Below, piece after piece: positions 51,919 through 60,915 of a DNA stretch of 64,000 bases (within the stretch, counting starts at the first letter, position 1; every line of letters starts with the position of its first letter). The notes beneath the pieces were generated by a model. It did not search any database and was not told where the DNA came from. It saw only the letters and a program-made list of their open reading frames with translations. Both the position numbers and the translations under genes were made by a program. The DNA is taken from assembly GCF_900496975.1 (NCBI RefSeq), contig NZ_UFQC01000020.1, forward strand, positions 46,076 to 110,075. Reading direction: 5' to 3'. The stretch is from Achromobacter veterisilvae (GTDB lineage Bacteria; Pseudomonadota; Gammaproteobacteria; Burkholderiales; Burkholderiaceae_B).

Positions 51919-53523
51919 TCAAAAGCCCGCGGCGAGCCCATCCCGGCGGCTGTCGCTCGCGCAGACGTAGCCGTCCACCGCCGGATCGCCCAGGCGCCAG
52001 ATGAACTGGCCCGAGCCGAAGTCCATGTAGGGGTCTTCCAGGCCTTCGAGGACGTGGCCCCGCGCACGCAGGCCCTGGGCCACGGACGGGGCCAGGCCGG
52101 CCTCCACGTCCACCGCCAGTCCATGGTTCCATTTCCAGCGGGGCGCGTCGCAGGCGGCCTGCGGCTGCTGGCCGTAGTCCAGCATGCGCACGAGCGTCTG
52201 CACCTGCCCCTGGGGCTGCATATTGCCGCCCATGACCCCGAAACTCATGACGGGGGCGCCGTCGCGCATCAGGAAGCCGGGGATGATGGTGTGGAAAGGC
52301 CGCTTGCCGCCGGCCACCGCGTTGGGGTGGGCGGGGTCGGCGCTGAAGCAGTGCCCGCGGTTCTGCAGGCTGACGCCGGTGCCGGGCACCACCACGCCCG
52401 AGCCGAATCCCATGTAGTTCGACTGGATGAAGCTCACCATCATGCCGTTCCTGTCGGCGGCGGTCAGGTAGACCGTGCCGCCCTGCGGCGCATGGCCGCT
52501 GTCGAAGGCCTGGGCGGCGGCGGGGTCGATCAGGCGCGCGCGCTCGGCCAGGTAGCCTGGCTGCAGCATCTGTTCGGGCGTCACGCGCATGTGGCGGGCA
52601 TCGGCCACGTGCGCGTAGACGTCGGCGAAGGCCAGCTTCATCGCTTCGATCAGCAGGTGCTGCGTGTCGGGATGGTCGACGGGGCGGGCCGCCACGTCGA
52701 AGTGCTGCAGAATGCCCAGGGCGATCAGGGCGGCGATGCCCTGGCCATTGGGAGGAATCTGGTGCAGCGTATGGCCGCGGTACGACTGGCCTATCGGTGA
52801 CACCCATTCCGGCGCGTAGTCGCGCAGGTCCGCCAGCGTCAGCGCGGCGTCGTGCGCCTGGGCATGCGCCACCAGCTTGTGGGCCGTTTCGCCTTCATAG
52901 AAATCCCGTCCGCCGGTGGCCGCGATGCGCTTGAGCGTGGCCGCGGCCCCTTGCAGGACGAAGTGCTCGCCGACCTGCGGCGCGCGGCCGCGCGGCAGGA
53001 AATGGTCCGCGAAGCCGGGTTGCGGCTGTAGCGCATCGGCCTGCCCCGCCCATTTCTGCTGCACGACCGGAGACACGGCAAAGCCGCGTTCGGCGTATTC
53101 GATGGCCGGTTCGAGGACGTCGGCGAACGCCAGGCTCCCCAGCTTTTCGTGCAGGGCGGCCCAACCGGCCACGCAGCCCGGGACGGTCACGCTGTCCCAG
53201 CCCCGGGCCGGGATCAGGCCCTGGTGCCTGCGCCGGAAATAATCGATGTTCCAGGCTGCGGGAGCCGTGCCGGAGGCATTCAGCCCGTGCAGTTTCGAGC
53301 CGTCCCAGACGATCGCGAAGCAGTCCGATCCCAACCCGTTGCTGACCGGTTCGGTCAGGGCCAGCGTGGCGGCCGCCGCAATCGCGGCGTCGACCGCATT
53401 GCCGCCTCGCGCCAGGATCCGCAGGCCGGCCTGGGCCGCCAGCGGTTGCGAAGTGGCGACGACATTGCGGGCGAACACTGGCCGGCGGGTGCTGGGGTAA
53501 GGGTTGTTCCAGTCGAAATTCAT
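51919..53523 (-). CDS. Gamma-glutamyltransferase-family protein
   Basis: The 534-residue Ntn-hydrolase has the G-G-N-A-V-D-A-A-I-A-A motif near residue 40 and the self-cleavage and catalytic threonine in G-G-T-V-Y-L-T-A-A-D, which would split it into large and small subunits. It lacks a signal peptide, unlike the secreted glutathione-degrading enzyme, so it may be a cytoplasmic acylase of another substrate. Classic GGT has D-T-T-H at the nucleophile, and the Gly-Gly-Thr-Val form here is a variant. The beta-hydroxyacid dehydrogenase gene follows in the same direction. Confidence 0.83.
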   Translation of the reverse strand: MNFDWNNPYPSTRRPVFARNVVATSQPLAAQAGLRILARGGNAVDAAIAAAATLALTEPVSNGLGSDCFAIVWDGSKLHGLNASGTAPAAWNIDYFRRRHQGLIPARGWDSVTVPGCVAGWAALHEKLGSLAFADVLEPAIEYAERGFAVSPVVQQKWAGQADALQPQPGFADHFLPRGRAPQVGEHFVLQGAAATLKRIAATGGRDFYEGETAHKLVAHAQAHDAALTLADLRDYAPEWVSPIGQSYRGHTLHQIPPNGQGIAALIALGILQHFDVAARPVDHPDTQHLLIEAMKLAFADVYAHVADARHMRVTPEQMLQPGYLAERARLIDPAAAQAFDSGHAPQGGTVYLTAADRNGMMVSFIQSNYMGFGSGVVVPGTGVSLQNRGHCFSADPAHPNAVAGGKRPFHTIIPGFLMRDGAPVMSFGVMGGNMQPQGQVQTLVRMLDYGQQPQAACDAPRWKWNHGLAVDVEAGLAPSVAQGLRARGHVLEGLEDPYMDFGSGQFIWRLGDPAVDGYVCASDSRRDGLAAGF

Positions 53524-53633
53524 CTCGAATCATCGCGTGGGGTAAACCCGTAGCTTAACGTAGAAGACCGGAATCGTAGAACAGTCAGTCTTGTATTGTA
53601 TTAATTAGTTTCTTTTGTCTTGGGCGGCCAGAC

Positions 53634-53662
53634 CAAAAAAACCCCCGGACCAGGCCGGGGGT
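53634..53662 (-). terminator. Intrinsic terminator downstream of the second tctA
   Basis: ACCCCCGG pairs with CCGGGGGT around ACCAGG. On the minus strand it is followed by seven T residues, so it ends the tctBA transcript. The remaining 53524-53633 is AT-rich and shows no gene. Confidence 0.8.
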
Positions 53663-53704
53663 TCTTGGGGGCGGGACCGCCGCCGAGGGGCGGCAAGCCG
53701 CGCT

Positions 53705-55210
53705 TTACTCTTCTTCGACGAAGGTTTCTTCGCGCTTCTTGCGGATGGCGGGCAGCGCCACCAGGATCACGAGGAAGACAGCCACGGCCAGCAGCGAAGC
53801 CGACAGCGGACGCGTGACGAAGGTGGTGAAGTCGCCGCGCGACAGCAGCAGGGCACGGCGGAAGTTCTCTTCCATCATGGGGCCCAGGACCAGGCCCAGC
53901 AGCAGCGGAGCGCCTTCGCATTTCAGCTTGGACCACACGTAGCCGATGACGCCGAAGATGGCCGTGGTGAAGATGTCGAAGGTGTTGTAGTTCAACGAAT
54001 ACACACCGATCGTGCAGAACACCAGGATCGCCGGGAACAGGATGCGGTAGGGCACCTTCAGCAGCTTGACCCACAGGCCGATCAGCGGCAGGTTCAGCAC
54101 CACCAGCATCAGGTTGCCGATCCACATCGAGGCGATCAGGCCCCAGAACAGCTCCGGGTGGCTCGTCATGACTTGCGGGCCGGGCTGGATGTTGTGGATG
54201 GTCATCGCGCCAACCATCAGCGCCATCACGGCGTTGCCCGGGATGCCGAGCGTCAGCAGCGGGATGAACGAGGTCTGGGCCGCGGCGTTGTTCGCCGATT
54301 CCGGACCGGCCAGGCCGGCCGGGTGGCCCTTGCCGAAGCGTTCCGGATTCTTCGAGATCTTCTTTTCCAGCGTGTACGACGCGAACGACGACAGCACGGC
54401 GCCACCGCCCGGCAGGATGCCCAGGGCCGAACCCAGGGCCGTGCCGCGGATCACCGCCGGATACGACTCTTTGAATTCCTGCTTGTTGGGATACAGCGAG
54501 CCGATCTTGTCGGTGATGTCGACGCGGTTTTCCTTCTGCTCGAGGTTGGTCATGATTTCGGCGAAGCCGAACACGCCCATGGCCACGATGGCGAAGTCGA
54601 TGCCGTCCTGCAGTTCGGGGATGCCGAAGTCGAAGCGGGCGACGCCCGAGTTCACGTCGGTGCCCACCATGCCCAGCAGCAGGCCCAGCAGGATCATCGC
54701 GATCGCCTTGGGCAGCGAGCCCGAGGCCAGCACCACGGCGCCGACCAGGCCCAGGCACATCAGCGAGAAGTATTCGGCGGGGCCGAACTTGAACGCGACT
54801 TCAGCCAGCGGGGGCGCGAAGGCGGCCAGCAGCAGCGTGGCCACGCAGCCGGCGAAGAACGAACCCAGGGCGGCGATGGCCAGGGCGGCGCCGGCGCGGC
54901 CATTGCGGGCCATCTGGTGCCCGTCCAGCACGGTCACCACCGCGGACGTTTCCCCTGGCAGCGCCACGAGAATCGCCGTCGTGGAGCCGCCGTACTGGGC
55001 GCCGTAGTAAATGCCGGCCAGCATGATCAGGCCGGCCACCGGAGGCAGCACGTACGTGATCGGCAGCAGCATCGCGATGGTCGGGACCGGGCCGATGCCC
55101 GGCAGCACGCCGATCAGCGTGCCCAGAATGCAGCCCAGCAGGGCGTAAAGCAGGTTTTCGGGCGTGAACGCCACCGAGAAACCCAACATCAGGTTGTCAA
55201 ACAATTCCAT
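53705..55210 (-). CDS. TTT transporter large permease subunit TctA (second copy)
   Basis: The 501-residue membrane protein has the TctA signatures G-V-L-P-G-I-G-P-V-P-T and G-I-L-P-G-G-G-A-V-L-S-S, with Y-G-A-Q-Y-G-G-S-T-T and G-I-P-G-N-A-V-M-A. It is clearly homologous to but distinct from the copy at 46556-48085, so the substrate may differ. It follows the small-subunit gene by 13 bases. Neither a binding protein nor a regulator gene adjoins it. A charged E-E-E tail ends the protein. Confidence 0.94.
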   Translation of the reverse strand: MELFDNLMLGFSVAFTPENLLYALLGCILGTLIGVLPGIGPVPTIAMLLPITYVLPPVAGLIMLAGIYYGAQYGGSTTAILVALPGETSAVVTVLDGHQMARNGRAGAALAIAALGSFFAGCVATLLLAAFAPPLAEVAFKFGPAEYFSLMCLGLVGAVVLASGSLPKAIAMILLGLLLGMVGTDVNSGVARFDFGIPELQDGIDFAIVAMGVFGFAEIMTNLEQKENRVDITDKIGSLYPNKQEFKESYPAVIRGTALGSALGILPGGGAVLSSFASYTLEKKISKNPERFGKGHPAGLAGPESANNAAAQTSFIPLLTLGIPGNAVMALMVGAMTIHNIQPGPQVMTSHPELFWGLIASMWIGNLMLVVLNLPLIGLWVKLLKVPYRILFPAILVFCTIGVYSLNYNTFDIFTTAIFGVIGYVWSKLKCEGAPLLLGLVLGPMMEENFRRALLLSRGDFTTFVTRPLSASLLAVAVFLVILVALPAIRKKREETFVEEE

Positions 55211-55223
55211 GACCGGTTGCTCC

Positions 55224-55688
55224 TTAGTTCATGCCCAGAAAGGACGGCCACAGCGGGAAAATCAGCCCCAGCCCCCTGACGAATGCCAAATACGAGAAGA
55301 TCACCAGGAAGATGCCGTTGGCGACGGCGACCTTCAGGCTGAACTCGTGGCTGGCCAGGCTGCTGACGACAACCAGGACGAATACCGAGATATAGATGCC
55401 CAGCAGTTTGAGGATGAAGCCGTAGAGCACGACCGATCCGACCACCAGGAAAACGATGCGCCAGTCGAACTTGTCGACGTGCGTTTCATGGGCTTTCTTG
55501 GACAGCGAGCCAAGCAGCACGATGGCACCCAGCAATGCCAGAACAATGCCTAGCCAGAAAGGAAAATACCCTGGGCCCATCCGTGCGGCAGTACCCATTT
55601 GGTAGCTGCTGGCTTGCCAGGCGAATCCCAGTCCAAGGGCGATGAACATCACCCCCGACCAGAAGTCCTGTCGATTGCGTAGCTGCAT
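55224..55688 (-). CDS. TTT transporter small permease subunit TctB (second copy)
   Basis: The 154-residue protein has four hydrophobic segments and the R-M-G-P-G-Y-F-P-F-W-L-G motif of TctB proteins. AGGAG lies ahead of the ATG at 55688, fixing the start; a longer upstream frame lacks support. It forms an operon with the tctA copy downstream. The long upstream region carries a hairpin with a GAAA loop (55746-55761) and phased GAAAG repeats. Confidence 0.86.
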   Translation of the reverse strand: MQLRNRQDFWSGVMFIALGLGFAWQASSYQMGTAARMGPGYFPFWLGIVLALLGAIVLLGSLSKKAHETHVDKFDWRIVFLVVGSVVLYGFILKLLGIYISVFVLVVVSSLASHEFSLKVAVANGIFLVIFSYLAFVRGLGLIFPLWPSFLGMN

Positions 55689-55745
55689 GATTGGTTGGCT
55701 CCTGTTTACAGCATGTAGATAGAAAAAGGTTTGTAGCCGGAAAGG

Positions 55746-55761
55746 CCCGCCGAAAGGCGGG
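55746..55761. repeat. Hairpin with GAAA tetraloop in the tctB leader
   Basis: CCCGCC-GAAA-GGCGGG is a perfect 6-bp stem with a stable tetraloop, about 60 bases upstream of the second tctB. It could shape the mRNA leader. On the minus strand it is followed by only a short T run. Confidence 0.4.
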
Positions 55762-55959
55762 TGACAGGCACAAAAAAGGCACTTCGGGGTGCCATTTGTT
55801 CTTCTGAAAGCGACGGCGTGGTTTCTTGAAAGGGCGAATGGTAATGGACGCCCGGCACGCTGCAAACCCTGTAAGCTCGGTGAAAGCCTGGGGTTTTCCC
55901 TAAAATTGGGGAACTCCCGACCCCAAGTTGTAACGGGGCAGGAAGTTTGAGGGCTTTTT

Positions 55960-55997
55960 GAAAGCTAAGTGAAAGTTTATAGAAAGAAATGCGAAAG
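55960..55997. promoter_or_regulatory. Four GAAAG repeats at exact 11-bp spacing
   Basis: GAAAG begins at 55960, 55971, 55982 and 55993, one copy per helical turn. Further copies begin at 55806 and 55828 (22 apart) and at 55882. They lie in the 470-base gap between the second tctBA operon and the divergent zapA-linked gene; no open frame explains them. Such phasing is typical of response-regulator binding arrays. Confidence 0.55.
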
Positions 55998-56162
55998 CAG
56001 GATCGGCCAGATGCGGGATTTCTGCCATCGGATTTTTTTCGGCGCGGAATCGGGTAAGGTCGCATCCCGAAGCCACAGCCGTAATTCCTACCGAATATTG
56101 CCGGGTTTCTCACCTTGCGTGAAGAGGCCCCCTCCAACCCAGGATGGTTTACGATAGCGCCC

Positions 56163-56609
56163 ATGCTGCAAGATCTAGACCAACTCGCTGCCCGCATCGG
56201 GCAACTGGTGCAACGCACCCGCCAACTCCACGCAGAGCGTGACGCGTTGCGCGCCCGTCTGAACGAAACCGAAGCTGAGCAGCGCGTGCTGAAGCAGCGC
56301 GCCGCCGAGCGCGAGGCCGAGATCGTCACGCTGCAAAGCAAGCTTCAGGAACACGACGGGGCCGTCAGCGCCATGCTCGAGCAAGCCCAGCAGGCCGAAG
56401 TCGCGCTGCGCGAACAACTGGCCCGCGAAACCGCCGAGCGCCATTCGCTCGAATCGCGTTTCTCCGCAAGGGAAACCGAATTGCAGGGCAACCTGCACAC
56501 CCGTGACACCGAACTACAGCGCTTGCGCGTGGCCGCCGCTTCGGCCCGCGAGCGCATCGACGCCGTGCTGGCCCGCTTGCCGGGTGCGCCGTCTGGAGAG
56601 CAACACTGA
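56163..56609 (+). CDS. Coiled-coil protein upstream of zapA (ZapB-like)
   Basis: The 148-residue protein is almost entirely helical, with heptad patterns from residue 5 to about 130 (many Leu, Gln, Glu and Arg), and ends in a short L-P-G-A-P-S-G-E-Q-H tail. It has no membrane segment. I do not recognise a precise family. Overlap of its stop with the zapA start (TGATG at 56607-56611) suggests it works with ZapA at the division ring, as ZapB does in E. coli. Confidence 0.7.
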   Translation: MLQDLDQLAARIGQLVQRTRQLHAERDALRARLNETEAEQRVLKQRAAEREAEIVTLQSKLQEHDGAVSAMLEQAQQAEVALREQLARETAERHSLESRFSARETELQGNLHTRDTELQRLRVAAASARERIDAVLARLPGAPSGEQH

Positions 56610-56920
56610 TGGAACGCGTAGATGTAACGATACTGGGGCGCGACTATTCCCTGGCGTGCTCCGCGGAAGAGAAGCCGACCTTGGTGGCCGCCGTGCGCCA
56701 CGTGGACCAACTGATGCTGCGCATCCAGGGCACGGGCAAGGTTTCGAGCAACGAACGCATCGCCGTGATGGCCGCATTGCAGATCGCGGGCGAACTGCTT
56801 GCGATGAAAGCGCCCGACGGTCCCTTGGGCGGTTTGGCGGTCGGCGACTTCAAGCGTAGAATCGAGGACATGAACGCAGCACTCGATGACGCCTTGTCGG
56901 GTCAGGAAAAGCTGCTCTAA
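56609..56920 (+). CDS. zapA: Cell division protein ZapA
   Basis: ZapA bundles FtsZ filaments at midcell. The 103-residue protein has the ZapA N-terminus (V-T-I-L-G-R-D-Y-S-L-A-C) with following V-D-Q-L-M helix and an R-I-A-V-M-A-A-L-Q-I-A-x-E-L-L core, then a C-terminal coiled coil. It overlaps the upstream coiled-coil gene by one base. 6S RNA follows, the usual neighbour. Confidence 0.94.
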   Translation: MERVDVTILGRDYSLACSAEEKPTLVAAVRHVDQLMLRIQGTGKVSSNERIAVMAALQIAGELLAMKAPDGPLGGLAVGDFKRRIEDMNAALDDALSGQEKLL

Positions 56921-56999
56921 CAGTTCATCAGGCTGTAGTTCATCAAGCTGTAGTCAAGATTTTTCAGTTTGTCCCTGCCGTGTTCGTGACTAGGCCATA

Positions 57000-57172
57000 C
57001 ATTCTCTGAACCTATGTCTTATGGCATATTGGTTGCGGGAGTGCAGAGCTGGAGTGATCGTCTCCTGTAGACGAACCCGACGCTCTACGGAACGCGACCA
57101 CCTTGAACCTCAGGGTTCGAGATGCCGGCCTTGACGGCACAGGCGGGGCATCTATCCCAGCGGACCTGCCCT
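57000..57172 (+). ncRNA. ssrS: 6S RNA (ssrS), ends approximate
   Basis: The stretch after zapA has no open frame but matches 6S RNA features. It begins ATTCTCTGAAC, like the E. coli 5' end, and near 57107 carries ACCTTGAACCTCAGGGTTCGAG, close to the conserved 3' central-bubble hairpin. The 3' side is GGCGGGGCATCT. 6S RNA binds sigma-70 polymerase as a promoter mimic in stationary phase. A perfect CGGACCTGC/GCAGGTCCG stem at 57161-57185 lies at or just past the 3' end. Exact ends are not determined. Confidence 0.82.
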
Positions 57173-57231
57173 GAGCGCAGGTCCGCGCCGGGCGCCTCCC
57201 TCCCCATCGTCCTCCCTCCTAGGACCCGTCC

Positions 57232-57990
57232 ATGTTCAAACACCCCGTTTTTTCGCTGACCAGACTCGGTGCGGCGTGCGCAGCCGTGGCCGCTCTTGCC
57301 GCCGTGCAGCCCGCCTACGCGCAGGCGCAAGCGCCCGCCGCCGCGGAAACCGTCGCGAGCCGCGCTCCCGAGCTGTCGCTGCAGGCCACCGCGTCTTCCG
57401 AGGTCAAGCAGGACACTGTCCGCATCTCGCTGTCCGCCGAAGTCGACGCGCCGGATCAGCCCGGCGCTGGCAAGAAGCTGAGCGCCGCGCTGGACGACGT
57501 GGTCAAGCGCGCGCGCGACGTCAAGGGCGTGGAAGTGCGGACGGGCGGCTACAACGTGTGGCCCAATACCAGCAGCAAAGGCAAGATCGCGTCCTGGCGC
57601 GGCCATGGCGAAGTGATCCTGGAATCCAAGGACTTCGAAGCGGCCGCCGCCCTGGCGTCCAAACTGTCGGACAAGACCGCCATCTCCAACATCGGCTTCC
57701 TGTTGTCGCGCGAGGCGCGCGAGGCCGAAGAGCGCAAGCTGCTCAAAGAGGCCGCGCAAGCCTTCAAGGACCGCGCGCTGGCGGCCGCCAATGCCTTCGG
57801 TTTTTCCGGCTATCGCCTGAGCAAGCTGGAACTCGGCGGTTCCGGCGGTTCGGGGCCGGCGCCCATGCCCCGCATGCTGGGGGCGGCCATGGCCAAGGAC
57901 GCCTCCGCCGGCTATAGCCCGGACGTCCCGCTGGAAGCGGGAGAGGTCACGGTCAGCATCGCGGTCAACGGGACGATCGTTTTGCAGTAA
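57232..57990 (+). CDS. SIMPL-domain (DUF541) periplasmic protein
   Basis: The 252-residue protein has a signal peptide ending A-Y-A-Q-A and a SIMPL/DUF541 domain as in YggE and Brucella BP26. Visible features are [22 protein letters not shown], then a C-terminal [13 protein letters not shown]. YggE-type proteins are linked to oxidative stress tolerance; the mechanism is unknown. Its last 26 bases overlap the convergent lgt gene. Confidence 0.85.
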   Translation: MFKHPVFSLTRLGAACAAVAALAAVQPAYAQAQAPAAAETVASRAPELSLQATASSEVKQDTVRISLSAEVDAPDQPGAGKKLSAALDDVVKRARDVKGVEVRTGGYNVWPNTSSKGKIASWRGHGEVILESKDFEAAAALASKLSDKTAISNIGFLLSREAREAEERKLLKEAAQAFKDRALAAANAFGFSGYRLSKLELGGSGGSGPAPMPRMLGAAMAKDASAGYSPDVPLEAGEVTVSIAVNGTIVLQ

Positions 57991-58753
57991 CGCTGAACAT
58001 GATGGCGCCCAGGGCGACCATCGGCAGGGACAGCCACTGTCCCATGCTCAATCCGCCCGCGAGCAGGCCCAGGAAATTGTCCGGCTCGCGGGTGAACTCC
58101 ACCAGGAAGCGGAACGTCCCGTAGCCCATCAGGAACAGGGCGCTTACCTGGCCGAGCGGACGCGGTTTGCTCGAAAACCACCACAGCAGCAAGAAAAGCA
58201 CGATGCCTTCCAGGCCCAGCTCATAGAGCTGCGACGGATGCCGCGGCAGGCCGTCGCCGCTGTCCGGGAAGACCATGGCCCAGGGCACGTCCGTGGGCCG
58301 GCCCCAGAGTTCCCCATTGATGAAGTTGCCCAGGCGGCCGAAGCCCAGCCCCAGCGGGATCAGCGGCGCGATGAAATCGCTGACCGCGAAAAAGGGCAGT
58401 TTCTTCTTGCGCGCGAACAGCAGCATCACCAGGATCACGCCGATCAGGCCGCCGTGGAACGACATGCCGCCCTGCCACAGATACAGCACCTCGACAGGAT
58501 GGGACAGGTAGTGCGACGGCTTGTAGAACAGCACATAGCCCAGCCGCCCGCCCAGCACCACGCCCAGCACGCTGTAGAAGATGAGGTCTTCCAGGTCCCG
58601 CACGTTCAGCGACGTCGTGTGGCCGCTGGTGATGCGCCGGCGGCCCAGCAGGTACACCAGCGCGAAGCCCACCAGGTACATAAGCCCGTACCAATGAATG
58701 GCAAGCGGCCCGATCTGCAGGGCGACGGGGTCGAATTTTGGATATTGCAGCAT
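57965..58753 (-). CDS. lgt: Prolipoprotein diacylglyceryl transferase
   Basis: Lgt attaches diacylglycerol to the lipobox cysteine of lipoproteins, the first step of their maturation. The 262-residue protein has seven membrane segments, the H-G-G-L-I-G motif, and the Lgt signature [14 protein letters not shown], then R-H-P-S-Q-L-Y-E. The ATG at 58753 fits the family start. It is divergent from ilvD across 77 bases, and its substrates include Pal, MltD and the TAXI lipoprotein in this window. Confidence 0.96.
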   Translation of the reverse strand: MLQYPKFDPVALQIGPLAIHWYGLMYLVGFALVYLLGRRRITSGHTTSLNVRDLEDLIFYSVLGVVLGGRLGYVLFYKPSHYLSHPVEVLYLWQGGMSFHGGLIGVILVMLLFARKKKLPFFAVSDFIAPLIPLGLGFGRLGNFINGELWGRPTDVPWAMVFPDSGDGLPRHPSQLYELGLEGIVLFLLLWWFSSKPRPLGQVSALFLMGYGTFRFLVEFTREPDNFLGLLAGGLSMGQWLSLPMVALGAIMFSVTAKRSSR

Positions 58754-58830
58754 GGTCTGCCCGACACAATGAAGTTGAATGATAATAACCGGCAAGCCCG
58801 CGTCCCGATGGCCGACAGGAGACACAGACC

Positions 58831-60516
58831 ATGCCGCACAACGAACGTTCCCGACACATCACCCAAGGCGTCGCGCGCGCGCCCAATCGCGCCATGTACT
58901 ACGCACTGGGCTACCAGGAAGCCGATTTCGACAACCCCATGATCGGCGTGGCCAACGGCCACTCGACCATCACGCCCTGCAACAGCGGCCTGCAACGGTT
59001 GGCCGACGCCGCCATCGACGCCATCCGCGCCTCCCGCGCGAATCCCCAGGTGTTCGGCACGCCGACCATTTCCGATGGCATGTCCATGGGCACCGAGGGC
59101 ATGAAGTACTCGCTGGTGTCGCGCGAGGTCATCGCGGACTGCATCGAGACCGCGGCGCAGGGCCAGTGGATGGACGGCGTGGTGGTCATCGGCGGCTGCG
59201 ACAAGAACATGCCGGGCGGCATGATCGCGCTGGCGCGCACCAACGTGCCGGGCATCTATGTCTACGGGGGCACGATCAAGCCCGGCCACTACAAGGGCAA
59301 CGATCTCACCATCGTCTCGGTCTTCGAGGCCGTGGGCGAATACACGATGGGCCGCATGCCCGAAGCGGATTTCAAGCAGATAGAGAAATGCGCGATCCCC
59401 GGATCGGGCTCCTGTGGCGGGATGTACACCGCCAACACCATGAGTTCCGCTTTCGAGGCCATGGGCATGAGCCTGCCGTATTCCAGCACGATGGCCAACG
59501 AAGACGAGGAAAAAGTCGCCTCCGCGGCGGAATCGGCGCGCGTGCTGGTCGAGGCGGTCAGGCGCAATCTGCGCCCGCGCGACATCATCACGCGCGAGTC
59601 CATCGAAAACGCCGTGTCCGTCATCATGGCCACCGGGGGATCCACCAACGCCGTGCTGCATTTTCTTGCGATCGCGCACGCCGCCGAAGTGCCCTGGACC
59701 ATCGACGACTTCGAGCGCATCCGCAAGCGCGTTCCGGTATTGTGCGACCTGAAGCCGTCCGGCAAGTACGTCGCCACCGACCTGCACCGGGCCGGCGGCA
59801 TTCCGCAGGTCATGAAGCTGTTGCTCAACGCGGGCCTGCTGCACGGAGACTGCATCACGATCACCGGCAAGACCATCGCCGAAACCTTGGCCGATGTGCC
59901 GGACGCGCCGCGCGCGGACCAGGACGTCATCATGCCGCTGGACCGCGCGCTGTATCCGCAGGGCCACCTGGCCATCCTCAAAGGCAATCTGTCGCCCGAA
60001 GGGTGCGTGGCCAAGATCACGGGGCTGAAGAACCCCGTCATCACTGGTCCTGCGCGCGTCTTCGATTCCGAGGACGACGCCATGACGGCCATCATGGCTC
60101 GCGAGATCCGGGACGGCGACATCGTGGTCATCCGCTACGAAGGCCCCAAGGGCGGCCCGGGCATGCGCGAAATGCTGGCGCCCACCTCGGCGCTGGTCGG
60201 GCAGGGCCTGGGCGAAACGGTCGGGCTCATCACCGACGGGCGCTTCTCCGGCGGCACCTGGGGCATGGTGGTGGGCCACGTCGCGCCGGAGGCATTCGTC
60301 GGCGGTCCCATCGCGCTGATCCAGGAGGGCGATTCGGTTACCATCGATGCCCACAGGCTGCTGCTGCAGCTCAATATCAGCGACGAAGAAATGGCGGCTC
60401 GTCGCCAGGCCTGGGTTCAGCCCAAGCCGCGTTATACACGCGGTGTGCTTGCCAAGTTCGGCAAGCTCGCCAGCACCGCGAGCCGTGGGGCCGTAACCGA
60501 TGCATTTGAAGAGTAG
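58831..60516 (+). CDS. ilvD: Dihydroxy-acid dehydratase
   Basis: IlvD dehydrates dihydroxy-isovalerate and dihydroxy-methylvalerate in valine, isoleucine and leucine synthesis. The 561-residue protein has the three cluster cysteines: Cys50 in T-P-C-N, Cys123 in G-G-C-D-K-N-M-P-G and Cys195 in [10 protein letters not shown], binding an Fe-S cluster. The C-terminal [10 protein letters not shown] motif is intact. The cytochrome c gene overlaps its 3' end by 17 bases. Confidence 0.96.
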   Translation: MPHNERSRHITQGVARAPNRAMYYALGYQEADFDNPMIGVANGHSTITPCNSGLQRLADAAIDAIRASRANPQVFGTPTISDGMSMGTEGMKYSLVSREVIADCIETAAQGQWMDGVVVIGGCDKNMPGGMIALARTNVPGIYVYGGTIKPGHYKGNDLTIVSVFEAVGEYTMGRMPEADFKQIEKCAIPGSGSCGGMYTANTMSSAFEAMGMSLPYSSTMANEDEEKVASAAESARVLVEAVRRNLRPRDIITRESIENAVSVIMATGGSTNAVLHFLAIAHAAEVPWTIDDFERIRKRVPVLCDLKPSGKYVATDLHRAGGIPQVMKLLLNAGLLHGDCITITGKTIAETLADVPDAPRADQDVIMPLDRALYPQGHLAILKGNLSPEGCVAKITGLKNPVITGPARVFDSEDDAMTAIMAREIRDGDIVVIRYEGPKGGPGMREMLAPTSALVGQGLGETVGLITDGRFSGGTWGMVVGHVAPEAFVGGPIALIQEGDSVTIDAHRLLLQLNISDEEMAARRQAWVQPKPRYTRGVLAKFGKLASTASRGAVTDAFEE

Positions 60517-60835
60517 TCTGTTGTTGGCCGCCGCTTGCGCCCTGGGCGCGGGCGCGGCGCATGCGCAAACCACCGGCCTGGACCTTGCCAAGAACAAGGC
60601 CTGTATGGCCTGCCACCAGGTCGAGGCCAGGCGCGTGGGCCCGCCACTGAAAAGCGTGGCCGAACGTTACGCGGGGCAGGGCGACGCCATGGTGGATTAC
60701 CTGGCGGGCAAGATCCGGGGCGGCGGCCGGGGCGCCTGGGGTGCCGTTCCGATGCCCGCCCAGACGCAGGTCAGCCAGGAAGATGCCCGCTCGCTGGCGG
60801 AATGGATCCTGTCGCTGGCGCCGCCCAGGCAGTAG
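60500..60835 (+). CDS. Class I cytochrome c (c551/c552-like)
   Basis: The 111-residue periplasmic protein has a signal peptide ending A-H-A and one heme-binding C-M-A-C-H at residues 35-39. The sixth ligand is probably the methionine in V-P-M-P-A-Q near residue 86, as in small c551/c552 electron carriers. Its start lies 17 bases inside ilvD in another frame, so the two are translationally linked. That pairing is unusual, since one is an amino acid enzyme and the other a respiratory protein. Confidence 0.88.
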   Translation: MHLKSSLLLAAACALGAGAAHAQTTGLDLAKNKACMACHQVEARRVGPPLKSVAERYAGQGDAMVDYLAGKIRGGGRGAWGAVPMPAQTQVSQEDARSLAEWILSLAPPRQ

Positions 60836-60915
60836 TCTTGCCGGCAGCGTTTCGCGCATGAAACCCGGGCGCTGGCCGCCATCGGCGGCCGCCCATCTAG
60901 AAAGAAGGAATCGTC

